Positions 32,962 through 42,196 of a DNA stretch of 64,000 nucleotides are shown piece by piece. Position numbers and translations under genes: made by a program. The DNA lies in NCBI RefSeq assembly GCF_000012365.1, contig NC_007650.1, positions 2,046,001-2,110,000 of the forward strand, given 5' to 3'. Position 1 is the stretch's first letter, and each line of letters begins with the position of its first letter. Under the pieces are notes generated by a model. It made no database searches and was not told the origin of the DNA. It saw only the letters and a list, made by a program, of their open reading frames with translations. Source of the DNA: Burkholderia thailandensis E264 (GTDB lineage Bacteria; Pseudomonadota; Gammaproteobacteria; Burkholderiales; Burkholderiaceae).

Positions 32962-33274
32962 GCGAAGCGCGGACCGATTCAGGCCGGCCGGCGAAAGCCG
33001 GCGCGCGGCGCGAGCGGGTTCGTCACGCCGCGCGCATCGGCAGCCTCGCGTTCGATACCGCGAGAAGGATGCGCGCGTTCGAGGCGCCAGCGGGCGCATC
33101 GGCGCATCGGCGCATCGGCGCGGCGGCGCGGCGGCGCGGCAACGCATGATCGACGCCGGCGAGCCGGCGCTTGCGCGCATCGGACGGGCAGCGCATCGGA
33201 TCGCACGAACCCGTTGCGCCGCACGCGACGCCCGTGGACGGCCGCCCCGCGCCGTCCGCTCACGCGCTCGCCGT
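32962..33274. other. Intergenic region between convergent genes with 8-bp repeats
   Basis: About 310 bp with no gene. It contains the GCGCATCG/GCGCGGCG array listed separately. No terminator with a U-run was identified. Confidence 0.5.
33094..33140. repeat. Tandem 8-bp repeat, GCGCATCG x3 then GCGCGGCG x3
   Basis: Three GCGCATCG units are followed in phase by two GCGCGGCG units and one incomplete copy. The two sub-arrays share the unit length and four of eight bases, suggesting one array that diverged. Confidence 0.8.
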
Positions 33275-34069
33275 TCACGTTCGCCAGCGCGGCGCCCGCT
33301 TGTCGAGAAACGCGTCGATGCCCTCGCATGCGTCGGCGTCCATCATGTTGCGCGCCATCACGTCGGACGCATACGCGTAGGCGTCGTCGAGCGGCATCTG
33401 CCGCTGCCGGTCGAACATCGCCTTGCCGTAGCGCACTGCGGCGGGGCTCTTCGACACGATCGCCGCGACCGTGCGCGCAACGGCCGCGTCGAGCGCGTCC
33501 TGCGGCACCGCCTCGTTGACGAGGCCCCAGTCGACGGCCGTCGCCGCGTCGATGAAGCGCCCGGTGACGAGCATGTCGAACGCGCGCTTCGCGGACACGT
33601 TGCGCGACAGCGCGACTGCGGGCGTCGAGCAGAACAGCCCGACGTTGATGCCCGACACCGCAAAGCGCGCCGTATCGGCGGCGATCGCGAGATCGCACGA
33701 CGCGACGAGCTGGCAGCCCGCCGCCGTCGCGATGCCGTGCACGCGCGCGACGACGGGCACGGGCAGCGCGCGGATCGCCTGCATCACGCGGCTGCAGCGG
33801 CCGAACAGACCGCGGTAGTACGCGAGATCCGGCGTGGCGCGCATCTCGCGCAGATCGTGGCCCGCGCAGAACGCGCGGCCCTCCGCGGCGAGCACGACGC
33901 AGCGCACGCGCGGATCGTCGGCGAGCGCCGCGAGCTCGCGCTGCAACGCGTCGAGCAGCGCCTCGGACAACGCGTTGAACTGCGACGGCCGGTTCAGGCG
34001 CAGCGTCGCGACGCCGTCGTGATCGTCGCGCAACAGCGGCGGCGGCGATGCGTGGCTGGATCGTTCCAT
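33275..34069 (-). CDS. Enoyl-CoA hydratase/isomerase-family protein
   Basis: A 264-aa crotonase-fold protein. The signature regions are GVATLRLNRPSQFNALSEALLDAL, VLAAEGRAFCAGHDLREM (the oxyanion-hole strand), then VHGIATAAGCQLVASCDLAIA and FAVSGINVGLFCSTPAVALSR. The hydratase Glu pair expected in true enoyl-CoA hydratases is not evident in the usual place (AAGCQLV, G-L-F-C), which resembles the ECHDC3-type subgroup whose reaction is uncertain. AGGAGG precedes the ATG at 34069. It is a lone minus-strand gene, so no pathway is implied. Confidence 0.92.
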   Translation of the reverse strand: MERSSHASPPPLLRDDHDGVATLRLNRPSQFNALSEALLDALQRELAALADDPRVRCVVLAAEGRAFCAGHDLREMRATPDLAYYRGLFGRCSRVMQAIRALPVPVVARVHGIATAAGCQLVASCDLAIAADTARFAVSGINVGLFCSTPAVALSRNVSAKRAFDMLVTGRFIDAATAVDWGLVNEAVPQDALDAAVARTVAAIVSKSPAAVRYGKAMFDRQRQMPLDDAYAYASDVMARNMMDADACEGIDAFLDKRAPRWRT

Positions 34070-34271
34070 GTCTTCCTCCTCGAATGGGGATGCGGATCGG
34101 CCGGTGCGGGCGGCGGCGTCGCCCGGCGCGTATCGGACAAAGGTATACGGTATCTCGGCCGGAGCAAACCGCATTGCGTCAAGCAACGCGCGCAAGCCGA
34201 TCCGGCGATGCGGCGAAAAACCGACACCCGGCGCCGAAGATCGCCGAAGCAGTGGACATCACCGGAAAAGG

Positions 34272-34287
34272 CTGTATATTCGTACAG
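34272..34287 (+). promoter_or_regulatory. Putative LexA (SOS) box
   Basis: CTGTATATTCGTACAG fits CTGT-N8-ACAG, the LexA operator consensus, and contains a TATATT-like -10. It lies about 120 bp upstream of the small secreted-protein gene at 34410 and about 200 bp from the start of the divergent enoyl-CoA hydratase gene. Confidence 0.55.
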
Positions 34288-34409
34288 CTCGCGCTGTCGG
34301 CGATCCATGCGAGAATCGCGTGCCGCCGCACCGGCCGACGGGCCGCAACCGCATCGGCAACGCGGCTGGGGTCGATCGGCGCCGCGCGACGGGCCACGGA
34401 GATGACAGA

Positions 34410-34814
34410 GTGAAACGAGTTGGATGCGGGTTGCTGTTGTTGGCTTTCACTTCCTTGACGTTCGCGGGCGAACGCTACGTCGAGATCTGGAATCCGCCCG
34501 AAGCCCGCATCGGCTCGACCACCGGTTCCGCCAGCGGCGCGCGCCGCGATCCGGCTGCCCGCAAGCCGTCGGCCGCTGCCGCGACGAAGCGCAGGCGCGC
34601 CGCGCCGCGCGTCGTCGAGGCGCGAATGCATCATCCGCCCACCGCCGTGAAGATCGCGCCGAAACCGCGCGCGATCGACGACGGCGCGCCGCGTCCCGCG
34701 CCCGGGCCCGCTTCGCCGTCGCCCGCCACCCCCGACATCCCCCGCCTGTTCACGCCGGACGGCAACGTGCTGCGCGTCGGCACGCGCGGCTACCGCGTCG
34801 ACATCTCGCGCTGA
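34410..34814 (+). CDS. Small secreted protein of unknown function
   Basis: A 134-aa protein read from a GTG start at 34410, with GGAG eight bases upstream. The first 20 or so residues form a signal peptide (KRVGCGLLLLAFTSLTFAG). The mature part is low complexity, rich in Ala, Pro, Arg and Ser. It begins ERYVEIWNPPEAR and ends with a compact DIPRLFTPDGNVLRVGTRGYRVDIS, which may be the only folded or conserved piece. I recognise no domain. It is probably periplasmic. A LexA-like box about 120 bp upstream raises the possibility of damage-induced expression. Confidence 0.7.
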   Translation: MKRVGCGLLLLAFTSLTFAGERYVEIWNPPEARIGSTTGSASGARRDPAARKPSAAAATKRRRAAPRVVEARMHHPPTAVKIAPKPRAIDDGAPRPAPGPASPSPATPDIPRLFTPDGNVLRVGTRGYRVDISR

Positions 34815-35316
34815 TCCGCGCATCGAGCGCGATCGGGCACCGGCGCGAAGCCGGGCATTCGCGTTTTCGGGAACATCGGAGCGGCACGATCGTGGCGATG
34901 CTCGCAACCGGACAATGCGGCCCGCCGAAGGTGCAATCGATGGCGGCCCGTTCCGTCATGCGACGCGCGCGAAACGCCGTGCCGCGCGAACCGCCGAATC
35001 GACGCAAGGCCCGCGCGGCGCGAACGCGCCGACCGGCGCTCGACGCGCATCGCGCGCGTTGAGCCATCGCCGCACGACGCCGGGCCGACTGAACCGCGCA
35101 TGACGCCGCACGCGATGCGCGCGCCCGCGAATGCTCGCACCGCGCGCCATACGCGCGCCCCCGCCCCTTGTCGCGCGAGCGCGTCGACGACGGTGGGACG
35201 TCGAATCGCGATCGCCGCCGCGGGCGACGCCTTCCCTTTTGCCGTCACCGCCCGCCACGCCGCAGCACGCGCGCGGACGGACGACGCACGCGCGCACACG
35301 TTACATGCATGCGCAT
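34815..35316. other. Intergenic region, GC-rich, no gene
   Basis: About 500 bp of Arg/Ala-coding-like noise on all frames with no ribosome binding site or family similarity. It ends at the terminator of the minus-strand porin gene. Confidence 0.5.
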
Positions 35317-35345
35317 AAAAAAACAGCCGGCCCGAAGGCCGGCTG
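35317..35345 (-). terminator. Rho-independent terminator of the first porin gene
   Basis: Arms CAGCCGGCC (35324-35332) and GGCCGGCTG (35337-35345) form a 9-bp perfect stem with a 4-nt loop. On the minus strand it is followed by seven U (the A-run at 35317-35323). It lies about 48 bp past the porin stop. Confidence 0.92.
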
Positions 35346-35392
35346 CTCGTTCGACTTCGCGCGCGACGCGCACGTCGCGCGAAAGGCCGCGC

Positions 35393-36595
35393 TCAGAAGC
35401 GATGGATCAGACCGACGCCGACGCCCACCTGGCTGCGCGACGACGACGGCGACGTGTTGAAGCCGTCGCCGATCGACGCGGTCGCGTCGATGATCTTGCC
35501 GCCCGCGAGCGTCTTGCCGTTCGCACGCTGGTACGCCTCGACCGCGTAAAGGCCCGTGCGCTTCGACAGGCTGTAATACTGCGACAGCGTGAACTGGTGG
35601 TACTGCGCCGCGCTCGTGATGCCGTTCGATTGCGTCGCGCGCGTGTACGCGTAGCCGCCCGCGAAGTCCCACTGAGCGGACGGCTTGAAGTGCAGCACCG
35701 CACCCGCCGTGTTGAAGATCGCGGTGTTGCGGAACGCCGAGTTGACGCCCGGAATGTACTGCACGTTCGAGTACGACACCGAGATGTCCCACGCGGACGA
35801 GAACTGGTAGCCGGCCGTGACCGCGACGCGCTGCTGCGCCTGCGCGGTCTTGTAGCCGTTGTTGATCGCCGACACGGCCGTCTGCGCGCCGCCGTTGGAC
35901 GTCGTCGAATTCGCGCCCCAGTCGCCGCCGCCCGACGTCGAGTTGTTCACGCGCTGGAACGCCGCCGCGATGCCGAGCGGACCGTTCATGTACTGGATGC
36001 CCGCGCTCCACGTGGAGCCGGCGTTCACGCTGCCCGGCTGGCCGCCGAACGCATACGAGCCGCCGAACGTGAAGCCGTAGAACTTCGGCGACATGTAGAC
36101 GAGCGAGTTGTTCGTGCGGTAGCTGGTGTCGAGCGAGTCGATGTCGCCCGGGTGCGCGCCGAAGTAACCGGTGAGCCAGGTCGTCGGGCTGTACGGCGAC
36201 AGCAGCGTGTAGTACGCGGTGTATTGACGGCCGGCCGTCAGCGTACCGTACGTCGGATTGGTCAGGCCGACCCACGCCTGCCGCGTGAAGATGCCGCCCG
36301 CGAACTGCGACGTGCCGTTGGCCGTGCTGAAACCCGATTCGAGCTGGAAGATCGCCTTCGAGCCGCCGCCGAGGTCCTCGCTGCCCTTCAGGCCGAAGCG
36401 GCTGCCCGCCCACACGCCCGTCGACATCTTCACCGCCGAGCGGCCGCCCGTCGTTGAGCCGAGCGACGTGCTGCTGCTCTGATACGCGATGCCGTTATCG
36501 ACGATACCGTAAAGCGTCACGCTGCTCTGAGCGTGCGCGGTGGCGACAGCCGCCAATCCGGCGGCCGTCATCGCGACCGCTGTGCGCTTTTTCAT
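35393..36595 (-). CDS. Gram-negative porin (OmpC-like, Burkholderia type)
   Basis: A 400-aa outer-membrane trimeric porin. The signal peptide (MKKRTAVAMTAAGLAAVATAHA) is followed by QSSVTLYGIVDNGIAYQ, the conserved first strand of beta-proteobacterial porins. RFGLKGSEDLGGGSKAIFQLESGF follows, and the protein ends with an aromatic C-terminal Phe (GLIHRF) needed for BAM recognition. It should be a general diffusion channel for small solutes. GGAG precedes the ATG. A strong terminator follows, so it is monocistronic. Two palindromes at about 150 and 210 bp upstream suggest repressor control. Confidence 0.95.
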   Translation of the reverse strand: MKKRTAVAMTAAGLAAVATAHAQSSVTLYGIVDNGIAYQSSSTSLGSTTGGRSAVKMSTGVWAGSRFGLKGSEDLGGGSKAIFQLESGFSTANGTSQFAGGIFTRQAWVGLTNPTYGTLTAGRQYTAYYTLLSPYSPTTWLTGYFGAHPGDIDSLDTSYRTNNSLVYMSPKFYGFTFGGSYAFGGQPGSVNAGSTWSAGIQYMNGPLGIAAAFQRVNNSTSGGGDWGANSTTSNGGAQTAVSAINNGYKTAQAQQRVAVTAGYQFSSAWDISVSYSNVQYIPGVNSAFRNTAIFNTAGAVLHFKPSAQWDFAGGYAYTRATQSNGITSAAQYHQFTLSQYYSLSKRTGLYAVEAYQRANGKTLAGGKIIDATASIGDGFNTSPSSSRSQVGVGVGLIHRF

Positions 36596-36733
36596 TGATT
36601 CTCCGTCCTCAAGAAATTTTTGTGTGGTGTGTCACGCGGCATGGTCTGTCCATGCGGGCGCCATTCTCACCGATTCGTCCGTGTTGCAGAACGAAGAATA
36701 AAGATCCGTCGGCTTCGCGCAACGCGGGAATTC

Positions 36734-36747
36734 ACTAACTAGTTAGT
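36734..36747. promoter_or_regulatory. Perfect 14-bp palindrome upstream of the porin
   Basis: ACTAACTAGTTAGT is a perfect inverted repeat 139 bp before the porin start, in an AT-rich patch. The form (no central gap) is typical of TetR-family operators. Which regulator binds is unknown. Confidence 0.55.
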
Positions 36748-36795
36748 TTTAATGCTGCAAGGATAAGGGTTTCGCGGGTGTGCGAGCGGATAACT

Positions 36796-36807
36796 GGAAC
36801 CGGTTCC
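36796..36807. promoter_or_regulatory. Perfect palindrome GGAACCGGTTCC (LacI-type operator candidate)
   Basis: A 12-bp inverted repeat centred on CG, the usual centre of LacI/GalR-family operators, about 200 bp before the porin start and about 50 bp beyond the other palindrome. Sugar- or carbon-source-dependent control of the porin is possible. Confidence 0.5.
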
Positions 36808-37240
36808 CTCTAACCCGGGATTTACCCGAATTTACATTCACACAGTCCTTCCAGACGGCTTCCAGATAGCTTTCGTGTGACGATTCCGAGCCGCGGACAT
36901 TTCGGGCCCGCAGGCGCGAAGATCCGATTTTTCAAGGACTTGGATGCACGGCGCGCAGTTGGGCCGCGAGTGCCCAGCGGGCGTCGGCGTCATGCTCGGC
37001 TCGGGTTCGGCATTGAACCGCCGCTTTCAAACGTCGCACGAAGCATGAATGGATCGGCTTCGAACCGGTTGTCGGCGCTTGCCTTCCTGCCCGGCCCTGC
37101 TCGCGAAGCGCGGCCGAGCGATTCTCCGTCTGCGTCGACTCGAGACGCATCACGTCGAAGCCGTCGCGCGGCATCGCGCCGATGCACGTCTGCCGGACGT
37201 CGAGGCGCGCCTCTTCCGCACCTCTTCATTTCGCCCCGCC

Positions 37241-37295
37241 GTTCGCACGACGCTCGCACGATGTTCGCACGACGCTCGCACGATGCTCGCACGAA
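37241..37295. repeat. Tandem 11-bp repeat x5 (GCTCGCACGAT type)
   Basis: Five head-to-tail units: GTTCGCACGAC, GCTCGCACGAT, GTTCGCACGAC, GCTCGCACGAT and GCTCGCACGAA. The first four alternate as a 22-bp pair, suggesting the array grew by pair duplication. Confidence 0.85.
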
Positions 37296-37753
37296 ACGGC
37301 CGCAAGCCTCGCTCGAGTTATCCGCGCGATGCGCGTGCTATGCTCATGTAATGCGTATGTGATGTGCGTTCAATGCGCGTCGAAGCGACAGTCACGCCGA
37401 CAGCCATTCGCGCGGCCGAATGGCGTGCGCTCCCGGCTCCCCCCCGCCCGCGCGCGGCCCGCAGCGGATCGCGTCGCCATCGAGCGCGCATTCGCCGCGA
37501 TCCGCTCGATGCACCCGCGCCCGATAGCGGAAAGACGGCCCGCGGCGATGACGGCGAGCGGCCGCGCGAACGCGAAATCGATTGCGCATCGGCGGGCGCC
37601 GCGCCGGTCGGCCCGATGCCGACGGGACGTCGCCCTGGTGTCGGCCTAGTGGGCGCGCTCGGACGCAGGCGGTTGCGGGCGCGGACAATCTGGCAAAATC
37701 ACGGTTCCGCCGCCGTTTTCCTAATCCGTACCGATCCCGGGCCCAAGCGCGCC

Positions 37754-38623
37754 ATGCCAGTCATCAGCGAACTTTTCGTCTATCCGATCAAGTCCTGTGC
37801 GGGCATTGCGACGGTTCGCGCGCAGTTGCTCGTCACCGGCCTCGAATACGACCGCAACTGGATGGTCACCGATCCGGCGGGCGCGATGATCACGCAGCGC
37901 ACGCATCCGCGGCTCGCGCTCGTGCGCACGGCGATCGGCGAACGCGAGCTCGTCGTCAACGCGCCGGGGATGCCCGAGCTGCGCACGCCGCTCGCGGCGA
38001 CGGCGCTCGCGGGCGCCGAGCCGCTCGCCGCCACCGTCTGGCGCGACACCGTGAGCGCGCTCGACGCGGGCGCACACGCGGCGCGCTGGTTCAGCGATTT
38101 CCTCGGCTCGCCCGCGCGGCTCGCGCGCTTCGCGCCCGATGCGCGGCGCGTGGTCGGCGCGAAGTGGACGGGTGCGTTCACGTCGTACGCGCAATTCGCC
38201 GACGGCTTTCCGATCCTCGTCGTCGGCCAGTCGTCGCTCGACGACCTGAACGCGCGGCTGCGCCGCAAGGGCGCGAGCGCGGTGCCGATGAACCGCTTCC
38301 GCCCGAACGTCGTGCTCGCGGGCCTCGACGCCTACGAGGAGGACTACGTCGATTACCTCGACGTGCAGACGGACAACGGCGGCGTGCGCCTGAGCCTCGT
38401 CAAGCTATGCACGCGCTGCCCGGTGCCGACGATCGACCAGCGCACGGGCGCGCCGGACCCGGCGTGGCCGAACGAGCCGACCGACACGATGAGCGCCTAT
38501 CGCGGCAGCCAGCAGTTCGGCGGCGCGCTGACGTTCGGCAAGAACGCGATCGTCGTGAACGGCGAAGGCGCGTTTCTGGAAGTCGGGCAATCGGCCGACG
38601 CGGAGATCGCGTTCCGCGATTGA
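37754..38623 (+). CDS. MOSC-domain molybdenum cofactor protein (YcbX/mARC-like)
   Basis: A 289-aa protein with an N-terminal MOSC_N beta-barrel (ISELFVYPIKSCAGI, YDRNWMVTDPAGAMITQRTHPRLALV) and a C-terminal MOSC domain with NRFRPNVVL and the molybdenum-binding Cys in KLCTRCPVPTIDQRTG. The relatives YcbX and mARC reduce N-hydroxylated compounds using molybdenum cofactor. A full YcbX also has a ferredoxin domain, which is absent here, so an external electron donor would be needed. The start at ATG 37754 (MPVISEL) fits the family; only a weak ribosome binding site precedes it. Confidence 0.92.
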   Translation: MPVISELFVYPIKSCAGIATVRAQLLVTGLEYDRNWMVTDPAGAMITQRTHPRLALVRTAIGERELVVNAPGMPELRTPLAATALAGAEPLAATVWRDTVSALDAGAHAARWFSDFLGSPARLARFAPDARRVVGAKWTGAFTSYAQFADGFPILVVGQSSLDDLNARLRRKGASAVPMNRFRPNVVLAGLDAYEEDYVDYLDVQTDNGGVRLSLVKLCTRCPVPTIDQRTGAPDPAWPNEPTDTMSAYRGSQQFGGALTFGKNAIVVNGEGAFLEVGQSADAEIAFRD

Positions 38624-38794
38624 CCCGCGCAGGTCGCGCGCGGACGTGCGAGATGCGGCACGCACTAGCCCGCCCTAGCCCCCGCGCGGCGCGATGCAAG
38701 CCGCCGTTCACGCGCCGCCGCCGTCACGCTCGCCCGAGCCGGCGCGCGACCGACGGCCAAGGGCCCTCACGCCCCGGCCCTGACGCCCCGGCGC

Positions 38795-40309
38795 TCACGC
38801 CGCCAGGGCCGGCAGCGTGACGCGCACGACGAGCCCGCGGCCGCGCGCCGCCCGTTGTTCGGCCGAGCGCCCCTCGATGCGCTCATCGCTCTCGCTTCCC
38901 TCGCCGGTTTCGTTGCCCGCATCGCCCGCGCCAACGCCCTCGCTCGCTGCACCGCTCTCGCCCGCCGCATCCCCCAACTCGACCGCGCCGCGATGCACGC
39001 GCGCGATCTCGCGCACGATCGACAGCCCGAGCCCCGTCCCCTCGATCGCGAGCGTCGCCTGGCTGCGGTAGAAGCGCTCGAACACCGCATCGCGTTCTTC
39101 GGGCGCGATCCCCGGCCCGTCGTCGATCACCTCCAGCCGCGCGACATCGCCTTCGCGCGCGACGCGCACCGTGATCACCGCGCCGTCGCCCGCGTAGCGG
39201 ATCGCGTTGTCGATCAAATTGCCCACGAGCTCGCCAAGCAGATCCGCGCGCCCCATCACGTCGACGCTCGCGTGCGCCTCGAAACCGAGATCGATGCCGC
39301 GCGCGCGGGCGACGCCCGACCAGTCGAGCGTCACGCTGCGCGCGAGCTTCGCGAGCGCGACCGGCTTGCACTCGATCGCCGGCACGACGTCCGATTCGAG
39401 CCGCGACAACGACAGCAATTGCTGGACGATCTTCGCCGCCTGCCGCACCGCGCCGTTCACGCGCCGCAGATGCACGTTCACGCGCTCGCGCTCGGCGGGC
39501 CGCAGCGCGAGCTCGACGCCCGCCTGCGCGGCCGCGAGCGGCGTCTTCAGTTGATGCGCGGCGTCCGCAAAGAAGCGTCGCCGCGCGACCTGCATGCGCT
39601 GCGTGCGCGCGACATACTGGTTGATCGATTCGACGAGCGGCGCGACCTCGCTCGGCAGCCCGATCGTCTCGAGCGGCGTCGGGTCGTCCTCCGCGCGCGC
39701 GGCGACCTTCGCCGACAGCCGGTTCAGCGGCCGCAGCCCGCGCCCGACGCCGAGCCACACGATGCCGAGCGCGAGCACGACGAGCAGGCCCTCCTGCAGC
39801 AGCGAGCCGACGAGGATCTCGCGCGCGAGCGCCTGCCGCGCCTCGATCGTCTCGCCGACCATTACCCACACGACGCGCGTCTGCGCGCTCGGCACGTCGT
39901 GCACGGGCAGCCGCAGCGCGGCCATGCGCAACGGCTCGCCGCGGTACACGGCGTCGTAGAACGACGTCGCATAGAGCGGTGCGCTCGCGCGCGCGCCCGG
40001 CATCGGCAGATCGCGGTAGCCGGTGATCGCGCGGCCGTCGTCGCCGCGGATCAGGTAGTAGATCTTGCCGCCGTCGTTCGACTCGAACATCTCGAGCGCG
40101 AGATACGGCAGGTCGACCTCGACCTCGCCGCCGACGAGCCGCACGCCCTCGCGAATCGACTTCAGCGACGACGCGAGCGTGCGATCGAACGCGACGTGCG
40201 CGGCGTTCATCGCGCGCTGGTACGTGAGCCACGAATCGAGCGCGAGCAGCCCGAGGAACGGCAACAGCAGCCACAGCGCGACCTGCGCGCGCAGATTGAG
40301 CCGCGTCAC
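38795..40309 (-). CDS. TctE-like sensor histidine kinase
   Basis: A 504-aa membrane kinase. Transmembrane helices lie at about 9-27 and 168-188, flanking a periplasmic sensor of the TctE (2CSK_N) type (EVEVDLPYLALEMFESNDGGKIYYLI). A HAMP-like linker follows, then the phospho-acceptor H252 in FFADAAHQLKTPLAA and the ATP-binding part LGELVGNLIDNAIRYAG, VIDDGPGI and GTGLGLSIV. An acidic, Gly/Ser-rich insertion of about 45 residues sits inside the last part of the ATPase domain before VRVTLPALAA. TctE-type sensors respond to tricarboxylates or other substrates. It overlaps its response regulator by 4 bp and is divergent from an ABC importer, its likely target. Confidence 0.94.
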   Translation of the reverse strand: MTRLNLRAQVALWLLLPFLGLLALDSWLTYQRAMNAAHVAFDRTLASSLKSIREGVRLVGGEVEVDLPYLALEMFESNDGGKIYYLIRGDDGRAITGYRDLPMPGARASAPLYATSFYDAVYRGEPLRMAALRLPVHDVPSAQTRVVWVMVGETIEARQALAREILVGSLLQEGLLVVLALGIVWLGVGRGLRPLNRLSAKVAARAEDDPTPLETIGLPSEVAPLVESINQYVARTQRMQVARRRFFADAAHQLKTPLAAAQAGVELALRPAERERVNVHLRRVNGAVRQAAKIVQQLLSLSRLESDVVPAIECKPVALAKLARSVTLDWSGVARARGIDLGFEAHASVDVMGRADLLGELVGNLIDNAIRYAGDGAVITVRVAREGDVARLEVIDDGPGIAPEERDAVFERFYRSQATLAIEGTGLGLSIVREIARVHRGAVELGDAAGESGAASEGVGAGDAGNETGEGSESDERIEGRSAEQRAARGRGLVVRVTLPALAA

Positions 40310-40977
40310 GACGGCTGCGCCTCGAGCAGATAGCCGAGCCCGCGCAGCGTGACGATCGCGACGCCGCTGCCCTCGAGCTTCTTGCGCAGCCGGTGCACGT
40401 AGATCTCGATCGCGTCGGCGTTCACCGATTCGTCGAGCCCGAAGATCTTCTCCGACAACGTCTCCTTGTTGATCGCGCGGCCGTTGCGCAGGATCAGCAC
40501 CTCGAGCACCGAGCGTTCGCGCGGCGTCAACGCGAGCGCGTCATTGTTCAGACGAAAACTCCGGTCGACGCTGTCGAACTCGAGCGGCCCGCATTCGACG
40601 CGCACGTGATCGTGCCCGAGGCTGCGCCGGATCAGCGCGCGTGCGCGCGCCTCGAGCTCGGTCAGCTCGAACGGCTTCGCGAGGTAGTCGTCCGCGCCGA
40701 GATCGAGCCCGCGCACGCGGTCCTCCACCGAGCCGTGCGCGGTCAGGATCAGCACGGGCACCGGGTTGCGCCGCGCGCGCAGCCGCCGCAGCACTTCGAG
40801 ACCGTCGAGCTTCGGCAACCCCAGGTCGAGAATCACGAGCGCGTAGTCCTGCGTGTGCAGCACGTGGTCGGCGGCCTCGCCGTCCGCCATGTGGTCGACC
40901 GCGAAACGCGCGGAGGAAAGCGCATCGGCGAGCGACTGCGCGAGGATCGGGTTGTCTTCGACGAGCAGCACACGCAT
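40306..40977 (-). CDS. TctD-like OmpR-family response regulator
   Basis: A 223-aa regulator. The receiver domain has the acidic pair in LLVEDN, phospho-acceptor D51 (VILDLGLPKLDG), Thr in LILTAHG and Lys in DYLAKPFE. A winged-helix output domain follows (LTPRERSVLEVLILRNGRAINKETL, DAIEIYVHRLRKKL). The ATG at 40977 has GAGG upstream and matches the usual MRVLLVEDN start. Together with the kinase gene that follows it with a 4-bp overlap, it should control the divergent iron-type ABC importer 130 bp away, by analogy with tctD/tctE and the tct transporter. Confidence 0.95.
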   Translation of the reverse strand: MRVLLVEDNPILAQSLADALSSARFAVDHMADGEAADHVLHTQDYALVILDLGLPKLDGLEVLRRLRARRNPVPVLILTAHGSVEDRVRGLDLGADDYLAKPFELTELEARARALIRRSLGHDHVRVECGPLEFDSVDRSFRLNNDALALTPRERSVLEVLILRNGRAINKETLSEKIFGLDESVNADAIEIYVHRLRKKLEGSGVAIVTLRGLGYLLEAQPS

Positions 40978-41107
40978 CAGCAAAACCTCGGGAAATCCAT
41001 AATCAAAAGAAAGCGATTGTGACAAAAAATGAAAGCGCGATGAAAGTGCGCGCCGCGTACCATCCGCGTCACTCGAACCGAACAAGACGCAACAACTGGA
41101 GGAAGAC

Positions 41108-42196
41108 ATGCATCACGCACCGGCCGGCATCGCCGCCGTTCTTTTCGCCGCCGCAAGCACTGTCTGCGCGCAGGTCCCGGCAGGCTATCCGGGTAACTAC
41201 CAACACGTGATCGACGCCGCGAAGCAGGAAGGCAAGCTGGTCGTCTACGCGACGACCGACACGTCGCTCGTGCGCCCGCTCATCAAGGATTTCGAAAGCC
41301 TGTACGGCGTGAAGATCGAATACAACGACATGAACAGCACCGAGCTTTACAACCGCTACGTGAGCGAAAGCGCCGCGAAAAGCGCGAGCGCCGACGTGCT
41401 GTGGAACTCGGCGATGGATCTGCAGGTGAAGCTCGTCAACGACGGGCTGACGGCCGCGTACGATTCGCCGGAGACGCCGCACGTGCCGCAATGGGCGCAG
41501 TACCAGAAGCAGGCGTACGGCACGACCTACGAGCCGCTCGCGATCGTCTACAACAAGCGGCTGATTCCCGGGAACGACGTGCCGAAGACGCGCGCCGACC
41601 TGATCAAGCTGCTGCAGTCGCAGCCCGAGAAGTTCAAGGGCAAGGTGACGACCTACGACATCGAGAAGTCCGGCGTCGGCTTCAACTATCTGACGCAGGA
41701 CGCGCACGTGAACGACAAGGTCACGTGGGAGCTCGTGCGCGCGATCGGCGCGACGAGCCCGAAGCTGCAGTCGAGCACGGGCGCGATGATGGAGCGGATC
41801 TCGTCGGGCGAGAACCTCATCGGCTACAACATCCTCGGCTCGTATGCGTACGCGAAGGCGAAGAAGGACAAGTCGATCGGCTACGTGCTGCCGAAGGACT
41901 ACACGCTCGTCGTGAGCCGGCTCGTGACGATCTCGAAGCAGGCGCGGCATCCGAACGCGGCGAAGCTGTGGGTCGACTATCTGCTTTCGAAGCGCGGCCA
42001 GACGCTGATCGCGAACCAGGCGAACCTGTACTCGATCCGCGCGGACGTATCGGGCGAAACGTCGATGACGAGCCTCGAGAAGGAGCTCGGCGATTCGCTC
42101 AAGCCGATCCAGATCGGCTCGGGCCTGCTCGTCTATCTCGACCAGTCGAAGCGCCTCGCGTTCCTCAAGCAATGGCAGCAGGCGCTCAAGCGCTGA
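41108..42196 (+). CDS. Periplasmic substrate-binding protein of an iron-type ABC importer (AfuA-like)
   Basis: A 362-aa secreted binding protein with a signal peptide of about 21 residues (AAVLFAAASTVCA) cleaved before QVPAGYP. The fold is the type II, Fe(3+)/AEP-binding group: GKLVVYATTDTSLVRPLIKDFESLYGVKIEYND, then SADVLWNSAMDLQ and YEPLAIVYNKRL, and SYAYAKAKKDKSIGYVLPKDYTLV near the middle. It should deliver a substrate to the permease and ATPase downstream. Members bind Fe(III), 2-aminoethylphosphonate, or hexose phosphates, so the substrate is open. GGAGG precedes the ATG. The divergent TctDE-like genes suggest an organic-acid-complexed substrate. Confidence 0.93.
   Translation: MHHAPAGIAAVLFAAASTVCAQVPAGYPGNYQHVIDAAKQEGKLVVYATTDTSLVRPLIKDFESLYGVKIEYNDMNSTELYNRYVSESAAKSASADVLWNSAMDLQVKLVNDGLTAAYDSPETPHVPQWAQYQKQAYGTTYEPLAIVYNKRLIPGNDVPKTRADLIKLLQSQPEKFKGKVTTYDIEKSGVGFNYLTQDAHVNDKVTWELVRAIGATSPKLQSSTGAMMERISSGENLIGYNILGSYAYAKAKKDKSIGYVLPKDYTLVVSRLVTISKQARHPNAAKLWVDYLLSKRGQTLIANQANLYSIRADVSGETSMTSLEKELGDSLKPIQIGSGLLVYLDQSKRLAFLKQWQQALKR

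Larger units (their letters stand above)
36596..37753. other. Long intergenic region with palindromes and an 11-bp repeat
   Basis: About 1.16 kb without a supported gene. The part near the porin (36650-36860) is AT-richer and contains two palindromic operator candidates. The middle (37000-37350) is noise plus an 11-bp repeat array. Nothing recognisable precedes the MOSC gene. No tRNA-like structure was found. Confidence 0.5.

Noticed and set aside
36877..37362. Possible gene of about 160 aa between porin and MOSC
   Set aside because: It runs through an 11-bp repeat array, is Arg/Ser-rich and lacks a ribosome binding site.
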